Source: Variovorax sp. OV700 (lineage in GTDB: Bacteria > Pseudomonadota > Gammaproteobacteria > Burkholderiales > Burkholderiaceae_C). Taken from it: a stretch of 64,000 bases of DNA. The position numbers and the translations under genes are program-made. This document shows positions 7,295 to 16,944 of this stretch, piece by piece; the first letter of the stretch is position 1, and every line of letters begins with the position of its first letter. The stretch lies in NCBI RefSeq assembly GCF_900099805.1, contig NZ_FNDR01000002.1:1-64000 (forward strand), given 5' to 3'. Below the pieces are notes generated by a model. It saw only the letters and a program-made list of their open reading frames with translations, was not told the DNA's origin and searched no databases.

Positions 7295-8668
7295 ATGAGT
7301 TCACATTGGATTTCAATCTACGCACTGGTCGGCATGTTCGTGCTGGCCACGGTGCTGCCCATCAACATGGGCGTGATCGCCTTCGTCGGCGCCTTCCTGG
7401 TCGGCACGCTGGTGGCGGGCATGAACGCCAAGGCGATCATGGGCGGCTTTCCCGCCGACTTGTTTCTCACGCTGGTCGGTATCACCTACCTGTTTGCGCT
7501 GGCGCAGAACAACGGCACCATCGATTGGCTCGTCAGGCTGGCGGTGCGCGCCGTGCGCGGGCGCATCGCCGCCATTCCCTGGATCATGTTCCTCATCGCC
7601 GCACTGCTCACGGCGGTGGGTGCGGTCAGCCCGGCGGCGGTGGCCATCATCGCGCCGATTGCGCTGGGCTTTGCCGCCAAGTACGGCATCAATCCGCTGC
7701 TCATGGGGCTCATGGTCGTGCACGGCGCGCAGGGCGGCGGCTTCTCGCCGATCAGCATCTACGGCGGCATCACCAACAAGATCGTCGCCAAGGCCGGCCT
7801 ACCGCTCAACGAAATCGCCACCATGCTGGCAAGCCTGGGGATCAACCTGTCCGTGTCGCTGCTGCTGTTCTTCCTGATGGGCGGCATGAAGCTGATCCGC
7901 CAGAAGGCCGACGTGACCGGCGCAGTACCAGCAACGCGCCGCGCTGCACATGCGCAGGGCGGGGCGCAGGTATTCGGCGATGCGGAGGCCGAATCGTTCG
8001 CGGAAGAGCGCCGCGTCGCGACTGCGGCTGGCGAGTCGCTCATGGACGCGGCGCCGGCGGTCCCGGCCGACCAGGGTTCGCGCCGCTACCAGATCGCCAC
8101 CGTCGCCGGCCTGCTGGCGCTGGCGGTGCTGACGCTGTTCTTCAAGCAGGACATCGGCTTCGTCTCGATCACCATCGGCCTGGTGCTGACGCTGATGGCG
8201 CCCAATCTGCAAAAGCGCGCCCTGGGCCAGGTGTCGTGGCCGGAGATCATGCTGATCGTGGGTGTCAGCACCTACGTGGGCGTGATGGAAAAGATGGGCA
8301 CGATCGATTTCGTCGGCCACAGCGTGGCCGGGCTCACCTCGCCCATGGTGGCCGCGTTGCTGCTGTGCTTCGTCGGCGCCGTGGTGTCGGCCTTCGCCTC
8401 GTCGACCGCGGTGCTCGGCTCGCTGATCCCGCTGGCGGTGCCGTTCCTGCAGGGCGATACCGGTGTCAGTGCCATCGGCTTCATCGCTGCGATGGCCGTG
8501 TCCTCGACCATCGTCGACGTCAGTCCGTTCTCCACCAACGGAGCGCTGGTGCTTGCCAGTGCCAAGGGCGTGGACCGCGACGTGTTCTTCCGGCAGCTGA
8601 TGGTGTACGGTGCCATCGTGACCCTGGTGGCCCCCGTGGTGGTGTGGCTGCTCTTCGTGGTCCTGTGA
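7295..8668 (+). CDS. matC: MatC-type malonate/dicarboxylate carrier
   Basis: A 457-residue integral membrane transporter of the MatC family in the ion-transporter superfamily, with about 12 hydrophobic segments. The N-terminal half (LVGMFVLATVLPINMGVIAF, VHGAQGGGFSPISIYGG) fits the MatC N-terminal domain. A hydrophilic loop of roughly 55 residues (about 205-260) divides the halves. The second half has the repeat motif SSTIVDVSPFSTNGAL. GGAGA precedes ATG 7295. It heads the malonate decarboxylase operon, so malonate uptake across the inner membrane is the expected role; this follows from context plus family. Confidence 0.85.
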   Translation: MSSHWISIYALVGMFVLATVLPINMGVIAFVGAFLVGTLVAGMNAKAIMGGFPADLFLTLVGITYLFALAQNNGTIDWLVRLAVRAVRGRIAAIPWIMFLIAALLTAVGAVSPAAVAIIAPIALGFAAKYGINPLLMGLMVVHGAQGGGFSPISIYGGITNKIVAKAGLPLNEIATMLASLGINLSVSLLLFFLMGGMKLIRQKADVTGAVPATRRAAHAQGGAQVFGDAEAESFAEERRVATAAGESLMDAAPAVPADQGSRRYQIATVAGLLALAVLTLFFKQDIGFVSITIGLVLTLMAPNLQKRALGQVSWPEIMLIVGVSTYVGVMEKMGTIDFVGHSVAGLTSPMVAALLLCFVGAVVSAFASSTAVLGSLIPLAVPFLQGDTGVSAIGFIAAMAVSSTIVDVSPFSTNGALVLASAKGVDRDVFFRQLMVYGAIVTLVAPVVVWLLFVVL

Positions 8669-8676
8669 GGCGCATC

Positions 8677-8694
8677 TTCTTGTTCTTGTTCTTG
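8677..8694 (+). repeat. Three tandem TTCTTG hexamers before mdcA
   Basis: TTCTTG is repeated three times without interruption in the 49-nt matC-mdcA spacer. The mdcA start 23 nt further on lacks a clear Shine-Dalgarno sequence. A change in copy number by slippage would change the distance between the two genes. Confidence 0.6.
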
Positions 8695-8717
8695 ATCGAC
8701 CTTCAACTCCTCTTCCT

Positions 8718-10400
8718 ATGACTTCCAGCTCCTGGACCACCAAGGCCGACGACCGCAATGCCCGGCTGGCGCGCGCGGCCGAAGCGCTCGGGAACCGCCT
8801 CGCCGGCAAGCGCGTCGAGACCGAAGCCATCGCCACCCTGCTCGAAGCGGTGCTCTCGCCTGGCGACCGCGTCTGTCTCGAGGGCAACAACCAGAAACAG
8901 GCCGACTTTCTCGCACGCGCACTTGTCCAGGTCGATCCGGCAAAGGTGCATGGCCTGCACATGGTGCAGTCGGTGCTGGCGCTGCCTGAGCATCTGGACG
9001 TCTTCGAGAATGGCGTGGCCGCCCGACTGGACTTCAGTTTCTCGGGGCCACAGGGTGCGCGGCTGGCCAAGCTCGTGTCGGGCGGGCGCATAGAGATCGG
9101 CGCCATCCACACCTACCTCGAACTGTTCGCGCGGTATTTCGTCGACCTGACACCCAAGGTGGCGCTGGTCGCCGCGCAGGCGGCCGACGCCGAAGGCAAT
9201 CTCTACACCGGCCCCAACACCGAAGACACGCCGGCCATCGTCGAAGCCACCGCTTTTTCGGGCGGCATCGTGATCGCGCAGGTCAACGAAATGGTCGACG
9301 GCAGGACCACCACGCTGCCGCGCATCGACATCCCCGCCGACTGGGTGAGCTTCGTGGTCAAGGCGCCGCGCCCGAATTTCATCGAGCCGCTGTTCACGCG
9401 CGACCCGGCGCAGATCAGCGAGGTCCAGATCCTGATGGCGATGATGGCCATCAAGGGCATCTATGCCGAGTACGGCGTGCAGCGCCTGAACCACGGCATC
9501 GGCTTCGACACCGCAGCCATCGAGCTGCTGCTGCCGACCTATGCCGAGTCGCTCGGCCTCAAGGGAAAGATCGGCAAGCACTGGGCATTGAACCCGCATC
9601 CGGCGCTGATTCCGGCGATCGAAGCGGGCTGGGTGGAGTCGGTGCATTCCTTCGGCTCCGAGTTGGGCATGGAGGACTACATCCGCGCGCGCTCCGACGT
9701 GTTCTTCACCGGCCCGGACGGCAGCCTGCGCAGCAACCGGGCGTTCTGCCAGGCGGCGGGCCACTACGCCTGCGACATGTTCATCGGCTCGACCTTGCAG
9801 ATCGACCTCGACGGCAACAGCTCCACTGCCACGCTGGGCCGCATCGCCGGCTTCGGTGGTGCGCCCAACATGGGCGCCGATGCGCGCGGCCGCCGCCATG
9901 CGAGCCCTGCCTGGCTCAAGGCCGGGCGCGAGGCGCGGGCCGGGCGCACCGGCGCGGCCGGCACACCGCGCGGGCAGAAGCTGGTGGTGCAGATGGTCGA
10001 GACCTTCCGCGAGCACATGCAGCCGGCCTTCGTCGACAGGCTCGACGCCTGGACACTGCAGGAGCAGGCCGGCATGGACCTGCCGCCGATCATGATCTAC
10101 GGCGACGACGTCTCGCACATCCTCACCGAGGAAGGCATTGCCAACCTGCTGATGTGCCGCAGCGATGCGGAGCGCGAGCAAGCCATCCGCGGCGTCGCCG
10201 GCTACACGGCAGTGGGCCTGGCGCGCGACAAGCGCGCGGTCGAGAACCTGCGCGACCGCGGCGTGATACGGCGGCCGCAGGACCTGGGCATCGACCCCCG
10301 CCAGGCCACGCGCAATCTGCTGGCCGCACGCAACATGCGCGACCTGGTGCGCGCCTCCGGCGGCTTGTACCAGCCGCCCAAGCGCTTCAGAAACTGGTAG
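8718..10400 (+). CDS. mdcA: Malonate decarboxylase subunit alpha (acetyl-ACP:malonate ACP transferase)
   Basis: A 560-residue cytoplasmic subunit of biotin-independent malonate decarboxylase. MdcA moves the acyl-carrier protein thioester from acetate to malonate, so that acetyl-S-ACP becomes malonyl-S-ACP and acetate is released. The protein aligns over its whole length with the alpha-subunit family (CoA-transferase-like fold), including NQKQADFLARALVQVDP, HTYLELFARYFVDL, IGNSTLQI-like FIGSTLQIDLDGNSSTA and the C-terminal VRASGGLYQPPKRFRNW. The length is normal. It lacks a strong ribosome site and follows matC by 49 nt. It is the first of seven mdc genes, all in the standard set. Confidence 0.93.
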   Translation: MTSSSWTTKADDRNARLARAAEALGNRLAGKRVETEAIATLLEAVLSPGDRVCLEGNNQKQADFLARALVQVDPAKVHGLHMVQSVLALPEHLDVFENGVAARLDFSFSGPQGARLAKLVSGGRIEIGAIHTYLELFARYFVDLTPKVALVAAQAADAEGNLYTGPNTEDTPAIVEATAFSGGIVIAQVNEMVDGRTTTLPRIDIPADWVSFVVKAPRPNFIEPLFTRDPAQISEVQILMAMMAIKGIYAEYGVQRLNHGIGFDTAAIELLLPTYAESLGLKGKIGKHWALNPHPALIPAIEAGWVESVHSFGSELGMEDYIRARSDVFFTGPDGSLRSNRAFCQAAGHYACDMFIGSTLQIDLDGNSSTATLGRIAGFGGAPNMGADARGRRHASPAWLKAGREARAGRTGAAGTPRGQKLVVQMVETFREHMQPAFVDRLDAWTLQEQAGMDLPPIMIYGDDVSHILTEEGIANLLMCRSDAEREQAIRGVAGYTAVGLARDKRAVENLRDRGVIRRPQDLGIDPRQATRNLLAARNMRDLVRASGGLYQPPKRFRNW

Positions 10401-10414
10401 CAGGAGATTCAACG

Positions 10415-10747
10415 ATGAGCGACGTTCCCGCAGGGCTCGAGACCCTGGACTTTTCTTTTTCCGGCAGCCAGCCGGCCGGTGCCTTCGCGCCGGTGCTGGT
10501 CGGCGTCGTCGGCTCCGGCAACCTCGAGGTCATGCTCGAGCCGGCCGCCGGCAACGACTGCGCGGTGCGCGTCGAGACGTCGGCGCGCGGCTTCGGTGCC
10601 ATCTGGCAGGCCGTGATGAACGACTTCCACGCACGCCATCCATTGGCCGGCGTGCGCGTCTCGATCAACGACATGGGCGCCACGCCCGCGGTGGTGAGCC
10701 TGCGGCTCGACCAGGCGGTGGTCGAGATCACCGGAGGCCGGCCATGA
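10415..10747 (+). CDS. mdcC: Malonate decarboxylase acyl carrier protein (delta subunit)
   Basis: A 110-residue acyl carrier protein dedicated to malonate decarboxylase. It carries a 2'-(5''-triphosphoribosyl)-3'-dephospho-CoA-derived prosthetic group on a serine; the conserved VVGSGNLEVMLEP segment places this at Ser34. MdcG and MdcB, encoded downstream, make and attach the group. Start ATG 10415 has AGGAG about 8 nt upstream; a longer open frame exists further upstream but lies inside mdcA in another frame. The stop codon overlaps the start of mdcD (ATGA), indicating translational coupling. Confidence 0.93.
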   Translation: MSDVPAGLETLDFSFSGSQPAGAFAPVLVGVVGSGNLEVMLEPAAGNDCAVRVETSARGFGAIWQAVMNDFHARHPLAGVRVSINDMGATPAVVSLRLDQAVVEITGGRP

Positions 10748-11631
10748 TCAGCTATGCCGAATGCTCGGCGCGCGAGCGGCTCGCCCTGCTGCTCGACCCC
10801 AGCAGTTTTCATGAATGGCTGCCTCCGAGCGAGCGGATCACGAGCCCGCACCTGGCGCAACTGGGCGTGCCCTGCGCGTTCGACGACGGCGTGGCGGTGG
10901 GCCGCGCGATGCTCGACGGCCGCAGCGTGTTCGTGGCCGCGCAGGAAGGCGCGTTCATGGGCGGCGGCGTTGGCGAGGTGCATGGCGCCAAGCTGGTCGG
11001 CCTGCTGCAGCGCGCGCTGCGCGACCGGCCGGCCGCCGTGCTGTTGCTGGCCGAATCGGGCGGCGTGCGACTGCATGAAGCCAACGCCGGGTTGATCGCG
11101 GTGTCGGAAGTGATGCGCGCCCTGCTCGACGTGCGGGCCGCCGGCATCCCGGTGCTCGTGCTGATCGGCGGCGCTAACGGCTGCTTCGGCGGCATGGGCA
11201 TCGTGGCGCGCTGCGCCGACTACATCGTGATGAGCGACGTCGGCCGGCTGGCGATGTCGGGGCCCGAGGTGATCGAAGCCTCCCACGGCGTGGATGAATT
11301 CGACTCGCGCGACCGTGCGCTGGTCTGGCGCACGACCGGCGGCAAGCACCGCTGGCTGACTGGCGACTGCGATGCGCTGGTCGAAGACGACGTCGCCGCT
11401 TTTCGCGCGGCGGCCATCGCGGCGATCGGCGAATCGAGGCCATTGACCCTGGCGGCGCTGGAGCAGGAGCACGCCTTGCTCACGGCACGGCTGCACGCTC
11501 TGCCTGCCCTGCCTGTCGACAGCGCCGGAAGCGACGAAGCAATGCGGCTCTGGAGCGCACTCGGCATTCCCGATGCCGAGCGGGTCCCGGAGCTTTCGGT
11601 GGAAGCCGTCCGCGCACTGCGCACCATTTAA
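10744..11631 (+). CDS. mdcD: Malonate decarboxylase subunit beta
   Basis: A 295-residue carboxyltransferase-like subunit. With MdcE it forms the decarboxylase that removes CO2 from malonyl-S-ACP to give acetyl-S-ACP. The crotonase/carboxyltransferase fold is shown by FMGGGVGEVHGAKLVGLL, LLLAESGGVRLHEANAGL and the oxyanion-type GGANGCFGGMGIVA. The SGPEVIEASHGVDEFDSRDRA segment is characteristic of MdcD. The ATG overlaps the mdcC stop. Length is normal for the family. Confidence 0.93.
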   Translation: MISYAECSARERLALLLDPSSFHEWLPPSERITSPHLAQLGVPCAFDDGVAVGRAMLDGRSVFVAAQEGAFMGGGVGEVHGAKLVGLLQRALRDRPAAVLLLAESGGVRLHEANAGLIAVSEVMRALLDVRAAGIPVLVLIGGANGCFGGMGIVARCADYIVMSDVGRLAMSGPEVIEASHGVDEFDSRDRALVWRTTGGKHRWLTGDCDALVEDDVAAFRAAAIAAIGESRPLTLAALEQEHALLTARLHALPALPVDSAGSDEAMRLWSALGIPDAERVPELSVEAVRALRTI

Positions 11632-11645
11632 CCGAGGAGCATCAC

Positions 11646-12347
11646 ATGCAGTGGAGTTCTCTAGTCACCCAGCTCTTCGGGCCCTATCACGGCATGCGCG
11701 AAGACGGCGATTTTCTGCAGGGCGAAGTCATCTTCGAAGGCGAGCCGCTCACGGTGATCGGCACGACAAATCATGCGCCGATCGGGGTCCAGCTCGCACT
11801 TGCGCAGGCCCGCGTGATCCTGGACACCGTCACCCAGCACCCGGGCCGGCCGATCCTGCTGCTGATCGACACCCAGGGCCAGCAACTGCGCCGGCGCGAC
11901 GAACTGCTCGGCATCAACCGGGCAATGGCGCACCTCGGCGCAAGCATCGACCTGGCGCGGCGCCGCGGCCACCGCGTGATCGGCCTGGTGTACGACCAGG
12001 CGCTGTCCGGCGGTTTCATCACCTCGGGGTTGATTGCCGACGCCTGCTATGCGCTGCCGGATGCAGAGATCCGAGTGATGCGCATCCCCGCCATGGCGCG
12101 CGTGACCAAGTTGCCGGAGGAGAAACTCACGGCGTTGTCGCAGTCCAACCCGGTATTCGCACCCGGCGTGCAGAACTACGTCGCGATGGGGGGCGTGCGC
12201 GCACTCTGGCAGGGCGACCTGCAGGCCTGCCTGCGCGAGGCGCTGGCCCCCGCGCCGACAGACGACCGGCGCGCACGAGATGGCGCCGAACGGGGCGGCC
12301 GCCAGCTTGCCGCCGCGGTCGTGCAGCGGGTGCTGGACGCCGCGTGA
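11646..12347 (+). CDS. mdcE: Malonate decarboxylase subunit gamma
   Basis: A 233-residue second carboxyltransferase subunit, partner of MdcD in decarboxylating malonyl-S-ACP. Typical segments are PILLLIDTQGQQLRRRDELL, INRAMAHLGASIDLARRRGH and YDQALSGGFITSGLIAD, where the glycine-rich turn forms the oxyanion pocket. GAGGAG lies 7 nt before the ATG. It follows mdcD by 14 nt and precedes mdcG by 11 nt in one operon. Confidence 0.93.
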   Translation: MQWSSLVTQLFGPYHGMREDGDFLQGEVIFEGEPLTVIGTTNHAPIGVQLALAQARVILDTVTQHPGRPILLLIDTQGQQLRRRDELLGINRAMAHLGASIDLARRRGHRVIGLVYDQALSGGFITSGLIADACYALPDAEIRVMRIPAMARVTKLPEEKLTALSQSNPVFAPGVQNYVAMGGVRALWQGDLQACLREALAPAPTDDRRARDGAERGGRQLAAAVVQRVLDAA

Positions 12348-12358
12348 ACTCCGACTGA

Positions 12359-13057
12359 ATGTGCATGAGCGCCATGGTTCCACTGCATCGCCACCAGCTC
12401 GCCCGGCTCTCCACGAGCGGCTGGGCCGCCGTGCTGGACCGGCCGTGGGATGAAGAGGCGCGCGACTGCCTCGCGCATTGGGCATCGCATCAGTTGCCGC
12501 TCGTCGTGACGCGCCAGCCGGCGGACGCCGTGGTCGACGGATGGATCGCGCTCGGTTTGCCTGCGCCTGCGCGCTGGGACAAGCGCCGGCTTGCGCTGCA
12601 GGTGCCGTACGACGCGTTGCATGGCCTCGGCGAATTCCCGCGGCTCGCCGACATGCAGGCGCTGCTACCGCCGCCAGTGCGCGACGCAGCAAGCGAACTG
12701 CTTGTCAGGCTCGACGCATGCCAGGCGACGGCGCGCGTGTTCGGCAGCTACGGCTGGCAGGCGATCAGTGGTCTCGATCACGTGCGGACGGATTCCGATC
12801 TCGATCTGTCGGTCACCGCCCGGGGCGCGACACATGCGGATGCCGCGGTTCGTGCCCTCGAGTCGTTCGACGCGGGACGGCCTCGCCTGGATGGCGAGCT
12901 CATCTTCGGCGACGGCGCAGCGGTGGCGTGGCGCGAATGGCGCGAATGGCGCGCCGGACGCGCGCGGGCGGTGATGGTCAAGCGACTGGACGGCGTGTCC
13001 CTGGAGCGCGATGCCGCGTGGTGCGAACACGCCGGACTGGTGAAGGTCGCCGCGTGA
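12359..13057 (+). CDS. mdcG: Malonate decarboxylase holo-ACP synthase (phosphoribosyl-dephospho-CoA transferase)
   Basis: A 232-residue nucleotidyltransferase-like enzyme that attaches the triphosphoribosyl-dephospho-CoA group to the carrier protein MdcC. The key region is VFGSYGWQAISGLDHVRTDSDLDLSV (read as VFGSYGWQ followed by DSDLDL), the metal-binding nucleotidyltransferase signature. The start could be ATG 12359, 12365 or 12374; the first is given, no strong ribosome site decides. The end overlaps the mdcB GTG start by 4 nt. Confidence 0.9.
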   Translation: MCMSAMVPLHRHQLARLSTSGWAAVLDRPWDEEARDCLAHWASHQLPLVVTRQPADAVVDGWIALGLPAPARWDKRRLALQVPYDALHGLGEFPRLADMQALLPPPVRDAASELLVRLDACQATARVFGSYGWQAISGLDHVRTDSDLDLSVTARGATHADAAVRALESFDAGRPRLDGELIFGDGAAVAWREWREWRAGRARAVMVKRLDGVSLERDAAWCEHAGLVKVAA

Positions 13058-13917
13058 CGAACCTCGCCCTTTCGCAGGCACCTTATTCACCGCCGACGCC
13101 GGCGGCCATCGGACGCGCCGCCACGCTCGCGCTCTACGACGAACTGTCGCTGGCACCCAAGCCTGGTCTGGTGACGTTGATCGACGCCGGCAGCCACGAC
13201 GACATGGACGCGCACACGTTCATGCGCAGCCTGTTCTCGTTGCGCCGCTACTTCGCGCAGATCGCCGAGGCCGGATTCGGCGGCGCGGATTTCGACGTGC
13301 TGGAGCGACATGGCATCGCGGCGGAGGCACGCATGCTCGCCGCCACCGGCGGCGTCAACACGCATCGCGGCGCGATCTTCATGCTCGGCCTGTTGTGCGC
13401 GGCAGCCGGTGCCGCACTGCGAGAACAAAGCGGCACATTGCAGCCGATGGCGCTGCGCGATGCGTTGCGCCAGCACTGGGGCGACGCACTGGCCTGGCGA
13501 AGCCAGCGCCCGCCCGTGCTGCCCGGCGGCATCGCCGCACGGCGCCACGGCCTGCGCAGCGCATCCGAAGAGGCGGCGCTGGCGTTTCCTGTGCTGTTCG
13601 AGACAGCGCTCCCCGCGCTGAAGGGCGCATTGGCGCGGGGCCTCTCGCCTCGCCAGGCCCGGCTCGACACCTTGTTCCACATCATTGCGGTGCTGGACGA
13701 CAGCAACCTCGCGCACCGCGGCGGCCTCGCCGGCCTGCACTGCGCCCAGCGCGCCGCGCAAGACTTTCTGGATCGAGGAGGCATCGCGCGACCCGATGGG
13801 CTTCGGGCAGCGCAAGCCATTGCCGACGATTTCGTGCGGCAGCGCCTGTCGCCCGGTGGCGCGGCAGACACGCTCGCCGCCGCCTGTTGGATCCAGCGCG
13901 TGTGTCCAGGCCCATGA
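13054..13917 (+). CDS. mdcB: Triphosphoribosyl-dephospho-CoA synthase
   Basis: A 287-residue CitG/MdcB family enzyme that joins ATP and dephospho-CoA to make the precursor of the MdcC prosthetic group. Family motifs are LAPKPGLVT, ATGGVNTHRGAIFMLG and VLDDSNLAHRGGLAGL. The GTG start at 13054 overlaps the mdcG stop (GTGA); an open frame continues upstream but would run inside mdcG. The stop overlaps the ATG of mdcH. Normal length. Confidence 0.92.
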   Translation: MTNLALSQAPYSPPTPAAIGRAATLALYDELSLAPKPGLVTLIDAGSHDDMDAHTFMRSLFSLRRYFAQIAEAGFGGADFDVLERHGIAAEARMLAATGGVNTHRGAIFMLGLLCAAAGAALREQSGTLQPMALRDALRQHWGDALAWRSQRPPVLPGGIAARRHGLRSASEEAALAFPVLFETALPALKGALARGLSPRQARLDTLFHIIAVLDDSNLAHRGGLAGLHCAQRAAQDFLDRGGIARPDGLRAAQAIADDFVRQRLSPGGAADTLAAACWIQRVCPGP

Positions 13918-14822
13918 GCTTCGCGCTGCTTTTTTCCGGCCAGGGCACCCAGCATCCCGCCATGCTTCCTTGGCTGGCCGACGACGCACTCGTGCGCGCC
14001 ATGTGCGCGCGGCTTGGCATCGACGACTGGCGCCAGGCACTCGCTAAACCCGAGTGGGCCGAACGGAACGACAACGCCCAGACGCTGCTGACGGGCCTTG
14101 CCCTGGCGGCCTGGGGGCAGCTCGCGCCCCTGCTCGCACCGCCAGCCGCAGTGGCGGGCTACAGCGTCGGGGAACTGGCCGCGTTCAGTGCGGCCGGCGT
14201 GGTCGATCCCGCCACAGCGGCAGCGCTGGCGCCGCAGCGCGCCGAGGCCATGGATCGTTGCGCCGCCCGTGCGCCCGGCGGCCTGCTGGCCGTCAGCGGC
14301 GTTTCCGAACAGAAGCTCGAACAGCTGCGGGTCGAAGCTGGCCTTGAACTCGCCATCCGCAACGGCAATGCCAGCGTGATCCTCGGCGGCCCAATCGCCG
14401 CGTTGAATGACGCCGAAAGCAAGGCCGCGGCGCTGGGCGCGCAGTGCACGCGCTTGCGAGTCAACGTCGCCTCCCACACACCCTGGATGCGCGAGGCGGC
14501 AGAGAGCTTCTCGCGGACGCTTGCACAGGTGCCGTTCGACGCGCCCCGGGTCGTGCTGTTCAGCAATGCGGGGGACCGCATCCGGGACGCGAAGTCTGCC
14601 CGCGTTGCGTTGGCCGCCCAGATCGCCCGGACGGTTCGCTGGGACGAATGCATGGAAAACGTCTCGGCGCGGCAGGTGCGCTGCGTGCTGGAAGTGGGTC
14701 CGGGCCAGGCGCTGGCGCGCATGTGGAATCAGCGCTACCCCACCGTTCCGGCTCGCGCTTGCGACGACTTTCGCAGTGCCGCGGCGATCGCGGCATGGCT
14801 GAACAGCCATGCGGACCCGTGA
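13914..14822 (+). CDS. mdcH: Malonate decarboxylase subunit epsilon (malonyl-CoA:ACP transacylase)
   Basis: A 302-residue FabD-like acyltransferase that primes the carrier protein with a malonyl group from malonyl-CoA, so the catalytic cycle can start. The FabD hallmarks are FSGQGTQHP near the N-terminus, the nucleophile elbow GYSVGELAAF (serine about residue 84), and the later ASHTPWM histidine motif. The ATG overlaps the mdcB stop. It ends the mdc set; acs follows after 48 nt. Confidence 0.92.
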   Translation: MSFALLFSGQGTQHPAMLPWLADDALVRAMCARLGIDDWRQALAKPEWAERNDNAQTLLTGLALAAWGQLAPLLAPPAAVAGYSVGELAAFSAAGVVDPATAAALAPQRAEAMDRCAARAPGGLLAVSGVSEQKLEQLRVEAGLELAIRNGNASVILGGPIAALNDAESKAAALGAQCTRLRVNVASHTPWMREAAESFSRTLAQVPFDAPRVVLFSNAGDRIRDAKSARVALAAQIARTVRWDECMENVSARQVRCVLEVGPGQALARMWNQRYPTVPARACDDFRSAAAIAAWLNSHADP

Positions 14823-14870
14823 CCCGTGCAACCCACTTGACGTCTTGAATCGAGCAACAGGAGATCCATC

Positions 14871-16838
14871 GTGAGCAGCAACCAAATAACGCCCCATCTG
14901 TTTCCAGTCCCGGACATGAAGGACGCCCATGTGGCCGGCATGGCCGCCTACGACACGTTGGTGGCCGAGGCAGAGGCAGACTACAGCGGCTACTGGTCGC
15001 GCCTTGCGCGCGAGTTCCTGAGCTGGAGAACGCCGTTCACCCAAGGGCTCGACGAGAGCCAGGCACCTTTCTTCAAGTGGTTCGAGGATGGCACGCTGAA
15101 CGTGTCCTACAACTGTCTGGACCGCCAGGTCGAGCGCGGCCTGGGCGACAAGACGGCAATCATCTTCGAAGCCGACGACGGACAGGTGACGCGGGTCAGC
15201 TATCGCGAGCTGCTCGCGCGCACCTGCCGCATGGCCAATGCGCTGAAGGCGCGCGGTGTGAAGAAAGGCGATCGCGTCGTCATCTACATGTCGATGAGCA
15301 TCGAGGGCGTGGTCGCCATGCAGGCTTGCGCGCGCATCGGCGCCACGCATTCGGTGGTGTTCGGCGGCTTCTCGGCGCAGAGCTTGCGCGATCGCATCCA
15401 GGATGCCGGCGCCGTGATGGTCATCACCGCCGACGAACAGGTGCGCGGCGGAAAGCAACTGCCGCTCAAGGCCATCGTCGACGATGCCATCGCACTGGGC
15501 GGCTGCGAGAGCGTCAGGAACGTCATCGTCTACCAGCGCACCGGCGGGCCGATCGGATGGGAGCCCTCCCGCGACCTCTGGCTGCACGACGAAGCGCAAG
15601 CCCAGCCGGAAGCCTGCGAACCCGAATGGGTGGGCGCCGAGCATCCCCTGTTCGTGCTCTACACCTCCGGATCCACCGGCAAGCCCAAGGGCGTCCAACA
15701 TTCCAGCGGCGGCTACCTGCTGCATGCGGCGCTGACGACGAAGTGGACCTTCGATCTGAAGCCGGACGACGTGTTCTGGTGCACTGCCGACATCGGCTGG
15801 GTCACGGGCCACACCTACATTGCCTATGGCCCGCTGGCGCTGGGCGCCACCGAGGTCGTGTTCGAGGGCGTTCCCACTTACCCCGACGCGGGCCGCTTCT
15901 GGAAGATGATCCAGGACCACGAGGTCAGCGTGTTCTACACCGCGCCGACGGCGATCCGCTCGCTGATCAAGGCGGCCGAAGGCAACGAAACGGTGCACCC
16001 CAGGCGCTACGACCTGTCGAGCCTGCGCATCCTGGGCTCGGTGGGTGAGCCGATCAACCCCGCGGCCTGGGAGTGGTTCCACCAGCACATTGGTGGCGGG
16101 CGTTGTCCGATCGTCGACACTTTCTGGCAGACGGAGACGGGCGGCCACATGATCACGCCGCTGCCGGGCGCCACGCCGCTGGTGCCGGGCTCCTGCACCC
16201 TGCCCTTCCCCGGCATCGCGGCGGCCGTCGTCGACGAGACCGGCGCCGACGTGCCCAACGGCCAGGGCGGCATCCTGGTGGTCAAGAAGCCCTGGCCGAG
16301 CATGATCCGCACGATCTGGGGCGATCCGGAGCGCTTCAAGGCGAGCTACTACCCGCCGGAGCTCAAGGGCTTCTACCTTGCGGGAGACGGTGTGATCCGC
16401 GATGCGAAGACCGGCTATTTCACGATCACCGGGCGGATCGACGATGTGCTCAACGTCTCGGGCCATCGCATGGGCACGATGGAGATCGAGTCCGCGCTGG
16501 TGTCGTGCACCGATCTCGTGGCCGAAGCCGCGGTGGTCGGGCGCCCCGACGACACCACGGGCGAGGCGATCTGCGCCTTCGTCGTCCTGAAGCGCGCGCG
16601 CCCCACCGGGGATGAAGCGAAGAAGATCGCCAACGAGCTGCGCAACTGGGTCGCCAAGGAAATCGGCCCGATCGCAAAGCCCAAGGACATCCGCTTCGGC
16701 GACAACCTGCCCAAGACCCGCAGCGGCAAGATCATGCGCAGGCTGCTGCGCTCCGTCGCCAAGGGCGAGGCCATCACGCAGGACACCTCGACGCTGGAGA
16801 ACCCGGCCATCCTGGAGCAACTGTCGGAACGGAACTGA
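14871..16838 (+). CDS. acs: Acetyl-CoA synthetase
   Basis: A 655-residue AMP-forming acyl-CoA synthetase that aligns over its whole length with E. coli Acs. It shows the P-loop-like [11 protein letters not shown], the adenylate motif [19 protein letters not shown] and the C-terminal [11 protein letters not shown], whose lysine is the site of inhibitory acetylation in Acs. It activates acetate to acetyl-CoA. The GTG start at 14871 has AGGAG 8 nt upstream. Directly after the mdc genes, its likely job is to recover the acetate that malonate decarboxylase releases. Propionate as a second substrate is possible. Confidence 0.9.
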   Translation: MSSNQITPHLFPVPDMKDAHVAGMAAYDTLVAEAEADYSGYWSRLAREFLSWRTPFTQGLDESQAPFFKWFEDGTLNVSYNCLDRQVERGLGDKTAIIFEADDGQVTRVSYRELLARTCRMANALKARGVKKGDRVVIYMSMSIEGVVAMQACARIGATHSVVFGGFSAQSLRDRIQDAGAVMVITADEQVRGGKQLPLKAIVDDAIALGGCESVRNVIVYQRTGGPIGWEPSRDLWLHDEAQAQPEACEPEWVGAEHPLFVLYTSGSTGKPKGVQHSSGGYLLHAALTTKWTFDLKPDDVFWCTADIGWVTGHTYIAYGPLALGATEVVFEGVPTYPDAGRFWKMIQDHEVSVFYTAPTAIRSLIKAAEGNETVHPRRYDLSSLRILGSVGEPINPAAWEWFHQHIGGGRCPIVDTFWQTETGGHMITPLPGATPLVPGSCTLPFPGIAAAVVDETGADVPNGQGGILVVKKPWPSMIRTIWGDPERFKASYYPPELKGFYLAGDGVIRDAKTGYFTITGRIDDVLNVSGHRMGTMEIESALVSCTDLVAEAAVVGRPDDTTGEAICAFVVLKRARPTGDEAKKIANELRNWVAKEIGPIAKPKDIRFGDNLPKTRSGKIMRRLLRSVAKGEAITQDTSTLENPAILEQLSERN

Positions 16839-16886
16839 CGACACGCCGGCACTGGCGTCCGTCGCCGCGCCGTTCTATGCTTTGAG

Positions 16887-16908
16887 TCTTGCCGGACGGC
16901 CGGCAAGA
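16887..16908 (+). terminator. 9-bp hairpin between acs and the peroxiredoxin gene
   Basis: TCTTGCCGG (16887-16895) and CCGGCAAGA (16900-16908) are perfect inverted repeats with a 4-nt loop. No T-run follows, so it is either a weak terminator of the malonate operon or an operator for the peroxiredoxin gene 36 nt on. Confidence 0.45.
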
Positions 16909-16944
16909 AAGAGCGTTTGTCGTCAACCTGTTCAAGGAATGATC

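Noticed and set aside
13248..16844. Very long open frame on the minus strand opposite mdcB, mdcH and acs
   Set aside because: The three plus-strand genes are well-recognised proteins; a long antisense frame is expected from their GC-rich codon use. No domain is recognisable in it.
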